DNA of 32,913 nt from Lachnospiraceae bacterium (GTDB lineage Bacteria; Bacillota; Clostridia; Lachnospirales; Lachnospiraceae): NCBI GenBank assembly GCA_017550535.1, contig JAFZOS010000029.1, positions 1 to 32,913 on the forward strand. The letters run 5' to 3'. Made by a program: the position numbers and the translations under genes. The notes beneath the pieces were generated by a model. The model saw nothing but the letters and a program-made list of their open reading frames with translations. It was not told the DNA's origin and made no database searches. Below, one piece after another: positions 22,001 to 30,201 of the stretch (positions are counted from its first letter, which is position 1; the number at the start of each line of letters is the position of its first letter).

Positions 22001-22835
22001 CAAGCTGAATATGGCCAATGAGACGGTAACGGCTATCGCGAACGCCGTCGATGCCAAGGATGTACGTACCCATCAGCATTCCGTGCGCGTGGGTGAGTAT
22101 TCGGCCCTTATAGCACAGGAGATGGGGTGCTTCAAGGGCTTGCGTAAGAAGAAGGATTTAAACAGCTTAAAGAGGGCGGCCCAGCTGCATGATATCGGCA
22201 AGATAGGTGTTCCGGACAGCGTGCTTAACAAGGTCGGAAGGCTGACCGATGAAGAATACGTGCAGATGAAGTCACATGTTGAGAGGGGTTCCGACATACT
22301 TAAGGACTTCACATTGGTGGAGAATGTAACCGACGGAACAAGGTACCATCATGAGCGCTACGACGGACGCGGGTATCCTGATGGCTTAAAGGGCGAGGAG
22401 ATCCCTCTTTTCGGCCGTATCATAGGTGTTGCCGATGCATTCGATGCGATGACAAGTAACCGTGTTTACCGCAACCACATGGATACCGATTATGTAATAA
22501 ACGAAATGAAGCGGGGAAGGGGTACGCAGTTTGACCCCAATGTACTTGACGCATTCTTCCGCCTTATCGATAAGGGCATAATCAATCCGGATAAGATCTA
22601 CGCCCAGAAGAGCGAGGAGATCAAACAGGCCGGCCAGGATGCCCAGGATGAACTTGCCCGCCGTGTCGAGGAGGACAAGAGGATCCAGGCGGCACAGATG
22701 AAGGAAGATAAGGAAGAAAAAAAGGAAGAGGATAAGAAGGAAGCCGGAGAAGAAGTAAAGGAAGAGGATAAGAAAGAAGCCGGAGATGAAATAAAGGAAG
22801 AAAATAAGGAAGAAGAGAAGGGGGACGAGGCATGA
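19089..22835 (+). CDS. Multidomain HD-GYP receptor with ECF-S-like and beta-propeller domains
   Basis: This is a 1,248-residue transmembrane c-di-GMP phosphodiesterase. The order is: a five-to-six-helix membrane domain (about 5-190) resembling ECF-transporter S components (LPLWADSFGTALCAYIGGPF); a further helix (about 193-215); an extracellular propeller of repeats such as NDGVLWIGTYAGLYRYNG (about 225-840); a Y_Y_Y domain (about 855-930); a helix (about 942-963); HD-GYP (about 977-1160); and a Lys/Glu tail with 36-base repeats. Active-site motifs are intact: HQHSVRVGEYS, LHDIGKIGVP, HHERYDGRGYP and VADAFDAMTSNR. The propeller and Y_Y_Y domains are as in hybrid two-component sugar sensors. 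The ATG at 19089 is 10 bases after AGGAGG; ATG 19065 lies before it. It overlaps the next gene by 4 bases. Confidence 0.88.
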   Translation: MEKWKTRKIILFITLCVCLNVGGKFIAVWLELPLWADSFGTALCAYIGGPFCGALVGLTGNLSYCVINRLSAVYSITNVALGIIIGIAARNRWLDRFYGFMKTASWAMLTGLIVSVPIDIIFDKGFTGNKWGNAVVDYLLDKEWPSFVCTLMGQTAIEFADKVLTIAAVYLVILFRRWNRERRKENEMRMGNTGTAAMIILLSFSLGLGMSSTVRAASNIQDESVDYNDYVQSVYSSNNGLPCGESNDIAQTNDGVLWIGTYAGLYRYNGREFRWVDNYESVKNVNCLYVDEEGRLWIGTNDNGLSIAIREKVINVIDHSSGLPSNSVRCIIRAADGYYYVGTTDSMQILQMNNGLVPSNTLEEVNYADSITADDKGNVATIASNGKLFLMKGGQILSVHELPDKEEIYKCCAFAPDGTLMVGTSVNHIYCYEVAGGDITETKVITCEEVNCINNLNYISNGTLFISTDSGVSYIDKAGYHKLNTNEFNNSIDNMLYDYQGNLWFTSSRLGLLRLAKSPFKDVYGAIGMERKVVNAIVAWNNCYYIGTDTGLDVVDRACRKEIDNDLTEELEGKRIRCMYVDDNDHLWVCTYGSGLIEYASGGEKWIYNADSGSFGNRARIVTGLSDGTIIAAGDTGISYIKDHKITNTIQNEEGYINSMILTITERNDGTILAGTDGDGLAVIKDGKVEKMLNREDGLSSGVILRTVKDPKSEGVFVVTSNSLCYLEPDGLIRTLEKFPYFNNYDIWIKDEDTLFVMSSAGIYVVERDELVEDGEIYWELLDARRGLGTSLTANSWNYYNGRGELFLPCDTGVYIIDVEKYDSDVRSYRMQLASVRLDGVLQPLARKEAITVGQGVNRVELGPEILNYTIQEPNVGYYLEGFDTQWTTVPQNNLNNIIYVNLPAGNYTFHLAIFDSAGESVLEERTFEIVKEGELYEKPFFQVYMLLLLSLMLIWFTWLVVQRQLNQQQIKLNMANETVTAIANAVDAKDVRTHQHSVRVGEYSALIAQEMGCFKGLRKKKDLNSLKRAAQLHDIGKIGVPDSVLNKVGRLTDEEYVQMKSHVERGSDILKDFTLVENVTDGTRYHHERYDGRGYPDGLKGEEIPLFGRIIGVADAFDAMTSNRVYRNHMDTDYVINEMKRGRGTQFDPNVLDAFFRLIDKGIINPDKIYAQKSEEIKQAGQDAQDELARRVEEDKRIQAAQMKEDKEEKKEEDKKEAGEEVKEEDKKEAGDEIKEENKEEEKGDEA
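22725..22796 (+). repeat. 36-base tandem repeat in the receptor tail
   Basis: Two adjacent near-identical 36-base units (22725-22760 and 22761-22796) encode EEDKKEAGEEVK and EEDKKEAGDEIK, and a third, decayed unit follows. The length is a multiple of three, so copy-number change keeps the frame. Confidence 0.8.
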
Positions 22836-24034
22836 AGCGAATATATATAACAACCCTGGTAACCTGTCTTGTCATACTGGGTACCCTGATCTGCTGTTTC
22901 AGGCTTCTTAACCTGTCAGGGGGTAAGGATCACCTGACGGTCGGCTTTATCTATGACAATGATGACAGCACACCGTATACCTATAACTTCTCGCTTGCCA
23001 AGGATGCGGTTGAGAAAAAGTACGGAGATAAGGTGGATATCCTTACGTGCAGCAACGTACTGGATGATGGGATGGAAGCACCCTTAAGGGAACTGGCCGA
23101 TAAGGGCTGCGACATCATATTCTTTAACGGTTACAGTGATCTGGTAATAAAGCTGGCTCCGGAATATCCGGATATACAGTTCTGCCAGACATCATATATG
23201 GACATGTACGGCAAGACGGTACCGCCCAATTACCATACCTTTAAGGGTGAGGCTTATCAGGGCCGCTACGTGAGCGGGATCGCAGCCGGTGTTAAGATAA
23301 GGCAGATGCTGCTTGAAGGGATCATTTCGGAAGACGAAGCCGTTGTGGGTTTCGTTGCCGCCTTCCCGACATCGGAGGTCATTTCGGGTTATACGGCCTT
23401 CCTGCAGGGAGTCCGTTCGGTGGTGTCGGAGGCTAAGATGCGTGTCTGCTATACCTATACCTGGAGCAGTTACGCCCTTGAAAAGAACAGCGCCCATAAG
23501 CTCATAGATGAAGGCTGCGTTGTGATATCCCAGCATACAGATACCATAGGTCCGGCCATTGCCTGTGAGGAAGCATCGGGAGAGAAGAGAGAAAAGCCCG
23601 TTTATTATGTAGGTTATAACCAGAGCATGTCCGAGGTTGCCCCGGGCACATCGCTTGTTACGTCAAGGATATGCTGGGAGCCCTATGTGCTCTCGGCTGT
23701 TGATGCAGTCATGAGCGACAGGGAGATTGAGAAGGTCGTTACAGGACGTATCCACGGAACCGATGTATCAGCCGGATTCGATAAGGGATGGGTGGAGATG
23801 GTCGACCTTAACCTGTTGGTAGCGGCACCGGGTACCGAAGAAGCCATGAATGATGCAATAGAGAAGTTCAAGCACGGCAGCGGTGATTTCGTGTTCAAGA
23901 GTAATCATACAGGAGTTGATATCCTTGATTCCTCAAACACCATAGACTTAAGGAACGGATATTCTGAGAATGCCAATACATCCTATCCTTTATTCCACTA
24001 TATCATGCCGGACATCATCACAATAGATGATTGA
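22832..24034 (+). CDS. BMP/PnrA-family substrate-binding protein, membrane-anchored
   Basis: This is a 400-residue periplasmic-binding-protein fold of the basic membrane protein (BMP/PnrA) family, which in characterised cases binds purine nucleosides for ABC import. One N-terminal hydrophobic helix (about 4-26) has no clear lipobox. The mature domain starts LTVGFIYDNDDSTPYTYNFS. Then follow DIIFFNGYSDLVIKLAPEYP, GEAYQGRYVSGIAAG (family hallmark), VGFVAAFPTSEVISGYTAF, GCVVISQHTDTIGPAIA and the C-terminal strand FDKGWVEMVDLNLL. It overlaps the HD-GYP receptor by 4 bases (ATGA) and is followed 21 bases later by a GGDEF-EAL gene. No ABC permease or ATPase is present. I infer that it presents a ligand to the receptor. 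Confidence 0.85.
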   Translation: MKRIYITTLVTCLVILGTLICCFRLLNLSGGKDHLTVGFIYDNDDSTPYTYNFSLAKDAVEKKYGDKVDILTCSNVLDDGMEAPLRELADKGCDIIFFNGYSDLVIKLAPEYPDIQFCQTSYMDMYGKTVPPNYHTFKGEAYQGRYVSGIAAGVKIRQMLLEGIISEDEAVVGFVAAFPTSEVISGYTAFLQGVRSVVSEAKMRVCYTYTWSSYALEKNSAHKLIDEGCVVISQHTDTIGPAIACEEASGEKREKPVYYVGYNQSMSEVAPGTSLVTSRICWEPYVLSAVDAVMSDREIEKVVTGRIHGTDVSAGFDKGWVEMVDLNLLVAAPGTEEAMNDAIEKFKHGSGDFVFKSNHTGVDILDSSNTIDLRNGYSENANTSYPLFHYIMPDIITIDD

Positions 24035-24055
24035 ACTTGAAGGAAAGGAGTAGGC

Positions 24056-26293
24056 GTGGATTTTCAGAGCATAGTTGATTCTTTATATTCTCCTTCATGT
24101 ATAGTATCTATCGACAGAATTCCTGACGGCAGGTATGAAAACATACGTATTGCAGCAGGAAACAGGAAGTATGCGGATGTACTGGGCTTGCGAATGAACC
24201 CGGACGCATCGGACAAGGCCATGGATGCGGATGGCAACCTGGTCCCGGGATTACCTTATACGGATTATTTTCAACAGACTCAGAATTTCGAAGACCTGAT
24301 CGTAAATGCTGCGATACAGAAAAAGGAAGTACACACATATGCGCACATCTATAATGTCGATGTGTGGTTTGATATCTATGCCATACCGATCGACCATGAA
24401 GAGGGGAATACCTGTTACTGTCTGTATCTTGCTGTACCCAATGACAATGCGGATGCCCTTTTTGATACCTTCAGCTCATCCAAGACATCGGAGGATGTCC
24501 TTAAGACCTGCATAAAGCTTCATAAGGCAAATAACCTGCAGGAAGCAATGGAAGGTGTCATTGCCGAGATCCGTCTTATATGCAAGGCTGAGGGCTGTAC
24601 GGTCCTTCTTTTAAACCATGAGGAAGAGGATTTTTCCATACTCGCCACCAACTTCGTCCCAAACAGTACGATAAAGAGGGTCACGGAATTTGAGGGCTAT
24701 TATGACGTGGCGAATTCCTGGAAGGATATGCTGGGTGAAGAGGGTGACTGCATAATCATCAGAAACGATGAAGAAATGGAAAACATGAGCAGGATAAACT
24801 ATCCCTGGTATAAGACCCTGGTCGAAGCAGGCGTTAAGAGCGTTGTACTCTTTCCCTTACGTCAGGGCAATGAACTGCTCGGTTTTATCTGGGCCGTTAA
24901 CTTCGATACCGAGAACGCGCAGCGCATCAGGGAAATACTTGAACTGACGACTTTTTTCGTTTCTTCTCATATAGCACGTTATAAGGTAATAAGGCGTCTT
25001 AAGTACTTAAGCTACACGGATGCCCTTACAGGTCTGCCCAACCGCTTTGCATTAACGGAGTACATATCGGAGCTTATAAAAAAGAGAGAGAAGTTTGCGG
25101 CGGTATCGATTGATTTTAATGATTTCAAGCATGTAAACAATACTCTGGGTTTTGATGCCGGAAACAAGGTCCTTATAAACGTGACCGGGCGGTGGAAGGC
25201 GGTATCGAACAATATATTCCCGGATATGAAGAAGTATCTTACCTGCATAGGAGGAGATGAATTCTTCCTTGTGATCAGCGGATACGAAAACGATGAGGAC
25301 TTAAGGAAGGCAGTTGACTCTTATAACGATGCCCTTACCGATAACCTTACGGTTGACGGCTGCGATCTGTATGTATCGGCCAGCTTCGGATATGCCGAGT
25401 ATCCGATGGATGCCGATACGACGGATACGATCATTTCTTTTGCAAATGCTGCGATGAATGATATAAAAAAGACCAACAGCAGCGAACATGTCTTAAAGTT
25501 CACGCCTGAGCTTTTAAGGGATGAGCATATACTTGAGATCGAGAGACTTATAAGGAATGCTCTTGATAATGATGCTATATATTTCAACCTGCAGCCCCAG
25601 TACGATATGGATCACAAGCTTCGCGGCTTTGAGGCCCTTGCCCGCATGAAGGATGAGGATGGCAATGAAGTAAGTCCCGAAGAGTTTATACCTGTTGCGG
25701 AGAAGGTCGGGCTTATAGACAGGGTAGACGGATCGGTTGCCAGGAAGGCTGCCATGTTTTTCGGCGGTCTTTTGCGTGAAACGGGAGCCAAGCTCAGCCT
25801 TTCCTTAAATGCTTCGGTCCGCCATATGATGAAGAGCGATTTTATAGATGAGATGAGAAGTCTCCTTAAGGACAGCGGCATACCCGCAGACCAGCTTGAG
25901 ATAGAGATAACGGAATCCATCATGATAGATTCCGTTGATAAGGCCCTGCGCTGTATTGACGAACTCAGGAGCATGGGCATCCAGATAGCCATCGATGATT
26001 TCGGTACGGGTTATTCCTCATTAAGTTACCTTAACAGGTTCCCTGCAAACCTTCTTAAGGTCGATAAATCCTTCATCGATGTAATGAATTCGAGTGACTC
26101 TTCCAGGCAGTATGTTGCCGCCATCATTTCAATGGGGCATGTCATGGGATTCGACGTTATATCCGAGGGTGTTGAGGAACCCGAGCAGCTTGAGACCTTA
26201 AAGGAGATCGGGTGTGACTATGTACAGGGCTTTATCTGGGGACGTCCCTTATCGGAGGAAGATGCGCACAGGCTCATAACCGGGCTGAAATAA
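24056..26293 (+). CDS. GAF-GGDEF-EAL bifunctional c-di-GMP protein
   Basis: This is a 745-residue soluble protein. The N-terminal ~130 residues look PAS-like (SPSCIVSIDRIPDGRYENIR). A GAF-like domain covers about 155-300. GGDEF (about 318-480) begins LSYTDALTGLPNRFAL and has an intact CIGGDEFF active site, with no RxxD inhibitory site visible. EAL (about 495-742) is complete: GFEALARM, the Asn of LSLNASVRH, EIEITESIMID, IAIDDFGTGYSS, LLKVDKSFID, ISEGVEEPEQ and CDYVQGFIWGRP. It could both make and degrade c-di-GMP, with the GAF/PAS domains choosing the balance. The start is GTG at 24056 with AAAGGAG upstream. Probably the third gene of the receptor operon. Confidence 0.9.
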   Translation: MDFQSIVDSLYSPSCIVSIDRIPDGRYENIRIAAGNRKYADVLGLRMNPDASDKAMDADGNLVPGLPYTDYFQQTQNFEDLIVNAAIQKKEVHTYAHIYNVDVWFDIYAIPIDHEEGNTCYCLYLAVPNDNADALFDTFSSSKTSEDVLKTCIKLHKANNLQEAMEGVIAEIRLICKAEGCTVLLLNHEEEDFSILATNFVPNSTIKRVTEFEGYYDVANSWKDMLGEEGDCIIIRNDEEMENMSRINYPWYKTLVEAGVKSVVLFPLRQGNELLGFIWAVNFDTENAQRIREILELTTFFVSSHIARYKVIRRLKYLSYTDALTGLPNRFALTEYISELIKKREKFAAVSIDFNDFKHVNNTLGFDAGNKVLINVTGRWKAVSNNIFPDMKKYLTCIGGDEFFLVISGYENDEDLRKAVDSYNDALTDNLTVDGCDLYVSASFGYAEYPMDADTTDTIISFANAAMNDIKKTNSSEHVLKFTPELLRDEHILEIERLIRNALDNDAIYFNLQPQYDMDHKLRGFEALARMKDEDGNEVSPEEFIPVAEKVGLIDRVDGSVARKAAMFFGGLLRETGAKLSLSLNASVRHMMKSDFIDEMRSLLKDSGIPADQLEIEITESIMIDSVDKALRCIDELRSMGIQIAIDDFGTGYSSLSYLNRFPANLLKVDKSFIDVMNSSDSSRQYVAAIISMGHVMGFDVISEGVEEPEQLETLKEIGCDYVQGFIWGRPLSEEDAHRLITGLK

Positions 26294-26319
26294 TCACCTT
26301 AAAGGGAAAGAGGAAGATC

Positions 26320-27336
26320 ATGTTAAAGGATGAGATCATAATAACGGATGCGATAGTACATATACTGGAGACCGGTGTCGGTATGCCCGTACTGTCGGAG
26401 CACTTGCTGGAGAGGCATGAGGAACTTAATGACCTTTTAAGGACCCATATATATAAAGTTGCTTCAAGCGATGACCTTAAGGACTGCGTGTTCAGCGATG
26501 AAGAAGGATCGGATATGTTCAGGCTCGTTAAGGAATTCAACGGGGACGATCTTATAGGGTTCAGTCATGAGGCAGCAGGCAGGCTGTATGATATCATGTG
26601 TGCCAACCCGGACATACCCTCTGCCGATTTCTGTGTGGTGACTTTTAAGTGCGGGGGGAAACCGTACCTTGCCCTTCTTAAGCTTAACTATAAGGACAGC
26701 TTCGTCCATATGACACAAAGCGAAGACGACGGGACCAATAACATATCCATAATCATGCAGACAGCCACCCTTCCTTCATCGGGAAGCAAGCTGTCAGAGG
26801 CAGTCATTATAGATCTTGAGGATTATTCGATAAAGATCACGGAGAAGAAATACGAGGTGAACGGAGTCAAGACGGATTACCTGTCCGAACTCTATTTAAA
26901 GTGCCACGCCAGGATGTCGCAGAGGACCAGGATGAAGATCGTCGAGAAGGCTGTGGATCAGATAAACCATAAGTATTTCGAGGATGATATTGAGAAGCAG
27001 CTGCAGTCAAAGGCAGTTATAGAGAATCAGATAAGGGAGGAAGGTGCGATAAGGCCTTCCGCCATCAGTGAGAAGCTGTATGAAGAATATCCGACGGTTA
27101 AGGAGGAGTTCGAAGAGAAGCTTGATAAATACAATATGGTAAAGGAAGAGGTACGCCCGCAGAATGAAATGACCGTAAGGAAGTTCCAGAAGCAGTACCT
27201 TAAGACAGACAGGGGTATCGAGATCAATATCCCGATGGAAGAATACAACAATAATGACAGTGTTGAATTCATCACCAATCCGGACGGAACCATATCTATA
27301 ATGATCAAGAACATCAACAGGCTTATGGCAAAGTAA
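26320..27336 (+). CDS. Nucleoid-associated protein, NdpA/YejK family
   Basis: This is a 338-residue protein of the 37-kDa nucleoid-associated (NdpA/YejK) family, known as DNA-bound proteins in Gram-negatives and found in some Firmicutes. Typical features are the N-terminal DAIVHILETGVGMPVLSEHL, the central VVTFKCGGKPYLALLKLNYK, EAVIIDLEDYSIKITEKKYE, and YLSELYLKCHARMSQRTRMK. The C-terminus ends with a hydrophobic strand in NPDGTISIMIKNINRL. The ribosome binding site GAGGAAG is close to the ATG. It follows the GGDEF-EAL gene by 26 bases, so it may share its transcript. Why a nucleoid protein would travel with c-di-GMP genes is unclear. Confidence 0.75.
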   Translation: MLKDEIIITDAIVHILETGVGMPVLSEHLLERHEELNDLLRTHIYKVASSDDLKDCVFSDEEGSDMFRLVKEFNGDDLIGFSHEAAGRLYDIMCANPDIPSADFCVVTFKCGGKPYLALLKLNYKDSFVHMTQSEDDGTNNISIIMQTATLPSSGSKLSEAVIIDLEDYSIKITEKKYEVNGVKTDYLSELYLKCHARMSQRTRMKIVEKAVDQINHKYFEDDIEKQLQSKAVIENQIREEGAIRPSAISEKLYEEYPTVKEEFEEKLDKYNMVKEEVRPQNEMTVRKFQKQYLKTDRGIEINIPMEEYNNNDSVEFITNPDGTISIMIKNINRLMAK

Positions 27337-27363
27337 TTGTCACATTCACACTTAAACATACAG

Positions 27364-27392
27364 TTGAAAACACTACAATGGTGTGCTAATCT
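27364..27392 (+). promoter_or_regulatory. Putative promoter of the 94-residue gene
   Basis: TTGAAA (27364-27369), a 17-base spacer and TAATCT (27387-27392) lie 30 bases before the gene. Confidence 0.45.
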
Positions 27393-27422
27393 AAAACTGT
27401 AAGTAAAAGGTGGTGAATGATT

Positions 27423-27707
27423 ATGCTCAGGTCGGAAATTCAGAGAAAAATGGAATACATGGCCAAGGGTGCCGATATGTATGAAGCAGGCTGGAAGAGC
27501 AGCTACAAGAATGACTATATAAGGCAGACCTGTGAATATATGGGTATGACTCCTCAGGCCATGAAGATAAAGAATCCGGGATACTATGCCGAGATCCTTC
27601 TAAAGGCCGGTGAAGAGGCAGGCAGGGAATGGGAAGAAGAGAAGCGGCTTATAGAAAAGTGGGAGGAACAGCGCAGGAGGATCCTGGAATCAGCCAGAAT
27701 GGCATAA
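27423..27707 (+). CDS. Hypothetical 94-residue protein
   Basis: This is a small soluble, helical, charged protein. It starts MLRSEIQRKMEYMAKGADMY, has GWKSSYKNDYIRQTCEYMG and MTPQAMKIKNPGYYAEILLK, and ends in a coiled-coil-like EWEEEKRLIEKWEEQRRRIL. I recognise no family. Two starts are possible. GGTGG (27409-27413) is 9 bases from ATG 27423 but only 3 from ATG 27417, so I prefer the former. It has its own promoter and is followed 13 bases later by the PfkB kinase, so the two are probably cotranscribed. Confidence 0.6.
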   Translation: MLRSEIQRKMEYMAKGADMYEAGWKSSYKNDYIRQTCEYMGMTPQAMKIKNPGYYAEILLKAGEEAGREWEEEKRLIEKWEEQRRRILESARMA

Positions 27708-27720
27708 GGGATTTAAGGGA

Positions 27721-28839
27721 ATGAGGAAAAAAGCTGTTGTAGCCGGACATATATGCATCGATATAACACCCGGGATAACCAGGCAGGCATCGGATAAGAT
27801 ACAGGATGTACTGATGCCGGGCCGGCTTATAAATGTCGGGGAAGCCGACATCCATACCGGAGGAGCGGTCGCGAATACTGGTCTTGCAATGAAGATCCTG
27901 GGAGCCGATGTTTCCCTTGTGGGGAAGCTTGGTGATGATGACTTTGCAGATATGGTTATCTCCGTTACGGACAGGTATGATGCTTCGGATGGGCTTATAA
28001 GGAGTGAGGGTGATTCTACCTCTTATTCCGTCGTGCTGGCCATCCCCGGTATAGACAGGATATTCCTTCATAATCCGGGAGCCAACGATACTTTTTGTGC
28101 GGATGACCTGCCGATGGATAGGATAAGGGAAGCCGCCCTTTTTCATTTCGGATATCCGCCCCTCATGAAGAGGATATATGAAAATGACGGCCGGGAGCTT
28201 GTCAGGATAATGAGGGAAGTAAAGGAGGCAGGAGCAGCGACAAGCCTTGATATGGCGGCTGTCGATCCGGATACGGAAGCCGGAAGGGCCGACTGGAAGG
28301 GTATACTTGCAAGGGTCCTGCCCTATGTGGATATATTTGTTCCAAGCATTGAGGAGCTTCTCTTTATGCTTGACAGGGATAAGTATGACAGGTTAAGGAC
28401 TTATGATCCGGCTGCTGACTTAACCGGCATGATAAGCCTTGAGGATATAGAGCCCCTGGGACGTAAGTGTCTTGATATGGGTGCGAAGATAGTTATGATC
28501 AAGTGCGGTGCACCGGGAATTTATTACTGTACCGGAAGTGAAGAGAAGCTTGAAAATATAAGCGGGAGGCTGTCGCTTAATACATCGGTATGGGCTGATA
28601 AGAAGGGCTTTGAGAGAAGCTATAAGCCCGAGAAGATAGTCTCTGCAACAGGAGCCGGAGATACGAGCGTTGCCGCATTCCTGACTTCTGTATTAAACGG
28701 TTCTGCGCCGGAGGAGAGCGTAAGATATGCGGCTGCCACCGGAGCATGCTGTGTAGGAGCTTATGATGCCCTTAGCGGTTTAAAGAGCCTTGATAAGCTT
28801 GATGAAATGATTAATGCAGGCTGGGAGAAGATACAGTAA
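27721..28839 (+). CDS. PfkB-family carbohydrate or nucleoside kinase
   Basis: This is a 372-residue ribokinase-fold enzyme that phosphorylates a sugar or nucleoside. The N-terminus has AVVAGHICIDITPG. Substrate-binding GEADIHTGGAVANTGLA (GG motif) and LVGKLGDDDFAD follow. The C-terminal PfkB signature is IVSATGAGDTSVAAFLTSVL, with the anion hole and catalytic Asp intact. FVPSIEELLFML is the second PfkB hallmark. The protein is longer than ribokinase (about 300) owing to inserts near 215-290. The substrate cannot be read from sequence. Its location after a nucleoside-type binding protein gene makes a nucleoside substrate worth testing. It converges on hflX, with 9 bases between stops. Confidence 0.85.
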   Translation: MRKKAVVAGHICIDITPGITRQASDKIQDVLMPGRLINVGEADIHTGGAVANTGLAMKILGADVSLVGKLGDDDFADMVISVTDRYDASDGLIRSEGDSTSYSVVLAIPGIDRIFLHNPGANDTFCADDLPMDRIREAALFHFGYPPLMKRIYENDGRELVRIMREVKEAGAATSLDMAAVDPDTEAGRADWKGILARVLPYVDIFVPSIEELLFMLDRDKYDRLRTYDPAADLTGMISLEDIEPLGRKCLDMGAKIVMIKCGAPGIYYCTGSEEKLENISGRLSLNTSVWADKKGFERSYKPEKIVSATGAGDTSVAAFLTSVLNGSAPEESVRYAAATGACCVGAYDALSGLKSLDKLDEMINAGWEKIQ

Positions 28840-28848
28840 ACAGAGGGA

Positions 28849-30153
28849 TCAGGACCTGCTGTACTCTGTGAGGAGACCGGAGATCTTCACCGGACATACG
28901 GCACTTATTAAGATACCGTCTTCCTCATAGCTTTCCGATAATATCTGACCCTCGCTGTGAAGAAGGTTTATAAGGTGGCCGTCGGTATAAGGGATGCATA
29001 CATCCACATGTACGCTGCCTGACCGGAAGATATCCTCAAGGGCATCAAGAAGGTCATCGATACCGTAACCGGTACGGGCCGAAACATATACCGATCCGCT
29101 GCCCGGTTGATTCTTAACGGTTAAGCTTTCGGACCGGATATCAGCCTTATTATACACATATATCCTGGGGATGCCCATGGCATCAAGGTCCTTAAGGGTA
29201 TCCTCGGTTATGATCTTATGGGTTTTATAATGGGGATCCGATGAATCCATGACCAAAAGAAGGACATCGGCATACTTTACTTCCGCAAGGGTTGAGCGGA
29301 ATGCCTTAATGAGGTCGTGGGGTATGTTCTCGATAAAACCTACCGTATCCGACAGGAGGAAGGGCATCCTTCCCGGTATCTCTATCTTCCTTATCGAAGT
29401 ATCAAGAGTGGCAAAGAGCATATCCTTTTCGAAAACCTTCTTATCATCCGACTTCTCGGGATAGGGGCTTCCCATCTCAAGCAGGCGGTTCATTAGGGAT
29501 GATTTTCCTGCGTTTGTATATCCGACAAGAGCTACCTGGGGATATCCGTCCCGTTCGCGTCCCTGACGCTGGACATCCCTTGTCTTTTCGATCCCAGCAA
29601 GTTCTTTTTTTAGTTCGTTAAGACGCCTGGATATCTGGCGCCTGTCAAGCTCGATCTGTTTCTCACCTATACCCTTGTTGGCACGGCTTCCTCCTCCGCC
29701 GCTCTGACGGCCAAGGTGCTGCCACATACCGGTAAGGCGGGGCATCATATACTGAAGATATGCCGACTCGACCTGAAGCCTTGCTTCACGGGTACGGGCC
29801 CTTCTTGAGAAGATCTCAAGAATAAGATTGGTCCTGTCCCACACCGGAACGCCTATCACCTTCTGTAAGTTCTTCATCTGCGTTGGTGACAGGTTACCGA
29901 GACAGACAGCGTACTCGGCCATGGTGGCAAGTATGCAGGTCTTAAGCTCTTCGGCCTTGCCCGATCCTATCCAGGTTGCGGTATCGGGATGGGGAAGGGA
30001 CTGGGTCAGTGTATGCTTCACCTCAAGTTCGCAGGCCTCGCACAGGCTTTCAAGTTCTTCCACGGCATGGTTGAATTCCTCATCCGTTTCATTCATACGA
30101 AGACCGACAAGGACTACGGGTATCATGTTTTCGTTGTCTGCATTTATGTTCAT
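28849..30153 (-). CDS. hflX: GTPase HflX
   Basis: HflX is a ribosome-associated GTPase that splits stalled or hibernating 70S ribosomes under stress. At 434 residues it has the N-terminal HflX domain (LESLCEACELEVKHTLTQSL, GSGKAEELK, WDRTNLILEIFSRRARTREA), the glycine-rich linker GRQSGGGGSRANKG, and a G domain with G1 GYTNAGKSSLMN, G2 around MLFATLDTS, G3 LSDTVGFIENIP and G4 YNKADI. The start at 30153 has no good ribosome binding site. An in-frame ATG at 30126 would give MIPVVLVGLR, so the N-terminus is uncertain. It appears monocistronic and is divergent from the D-lactate dehydrogenase gene. Confidence 0.93.
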   Translation of the reverse strand: MNINADNENMIPVVLVGLRMNETDEEFNHAVEELESLCEACELEVKHTLTQSLPHPDTATWIGSGKAEELKTCILATMAEYAVCLGNLSPTQMKNLQKVIGVPVWDRTNLILEIFSRRARTREARLQVESAYLQYMMPRLTGMWQHLGRQSGGGGSRANKGIGEKQIELDRRQISRRLNELKKELAGIEKTRDVQRQGRERDGYPQVALVGYTNAGKSSLMNRLLEMGSPYPEKSDDKKVFEKDMLFATLDTSIRKIEIPGRMPFLLSDTVGFIENIPHDLIKAFRSTLAEVKYADVLLLVMDSSDPHYKTHKIITEDTLKDLDAMGIPRIYVYNKADIRSESLTVKNQPGSGSVYVSARTGYGIDDLLDALEDIFRSGSVHVDVCIPYTDGHLINLLHSEGQILSESYEEDGILISAVCPVKISGLLTEYSRS

Positions 30154-30201
30154 TCTGTAATTATAAGATTTTTCGGGCTAAAAGTATAGTGGGACCAAGG
30201 A

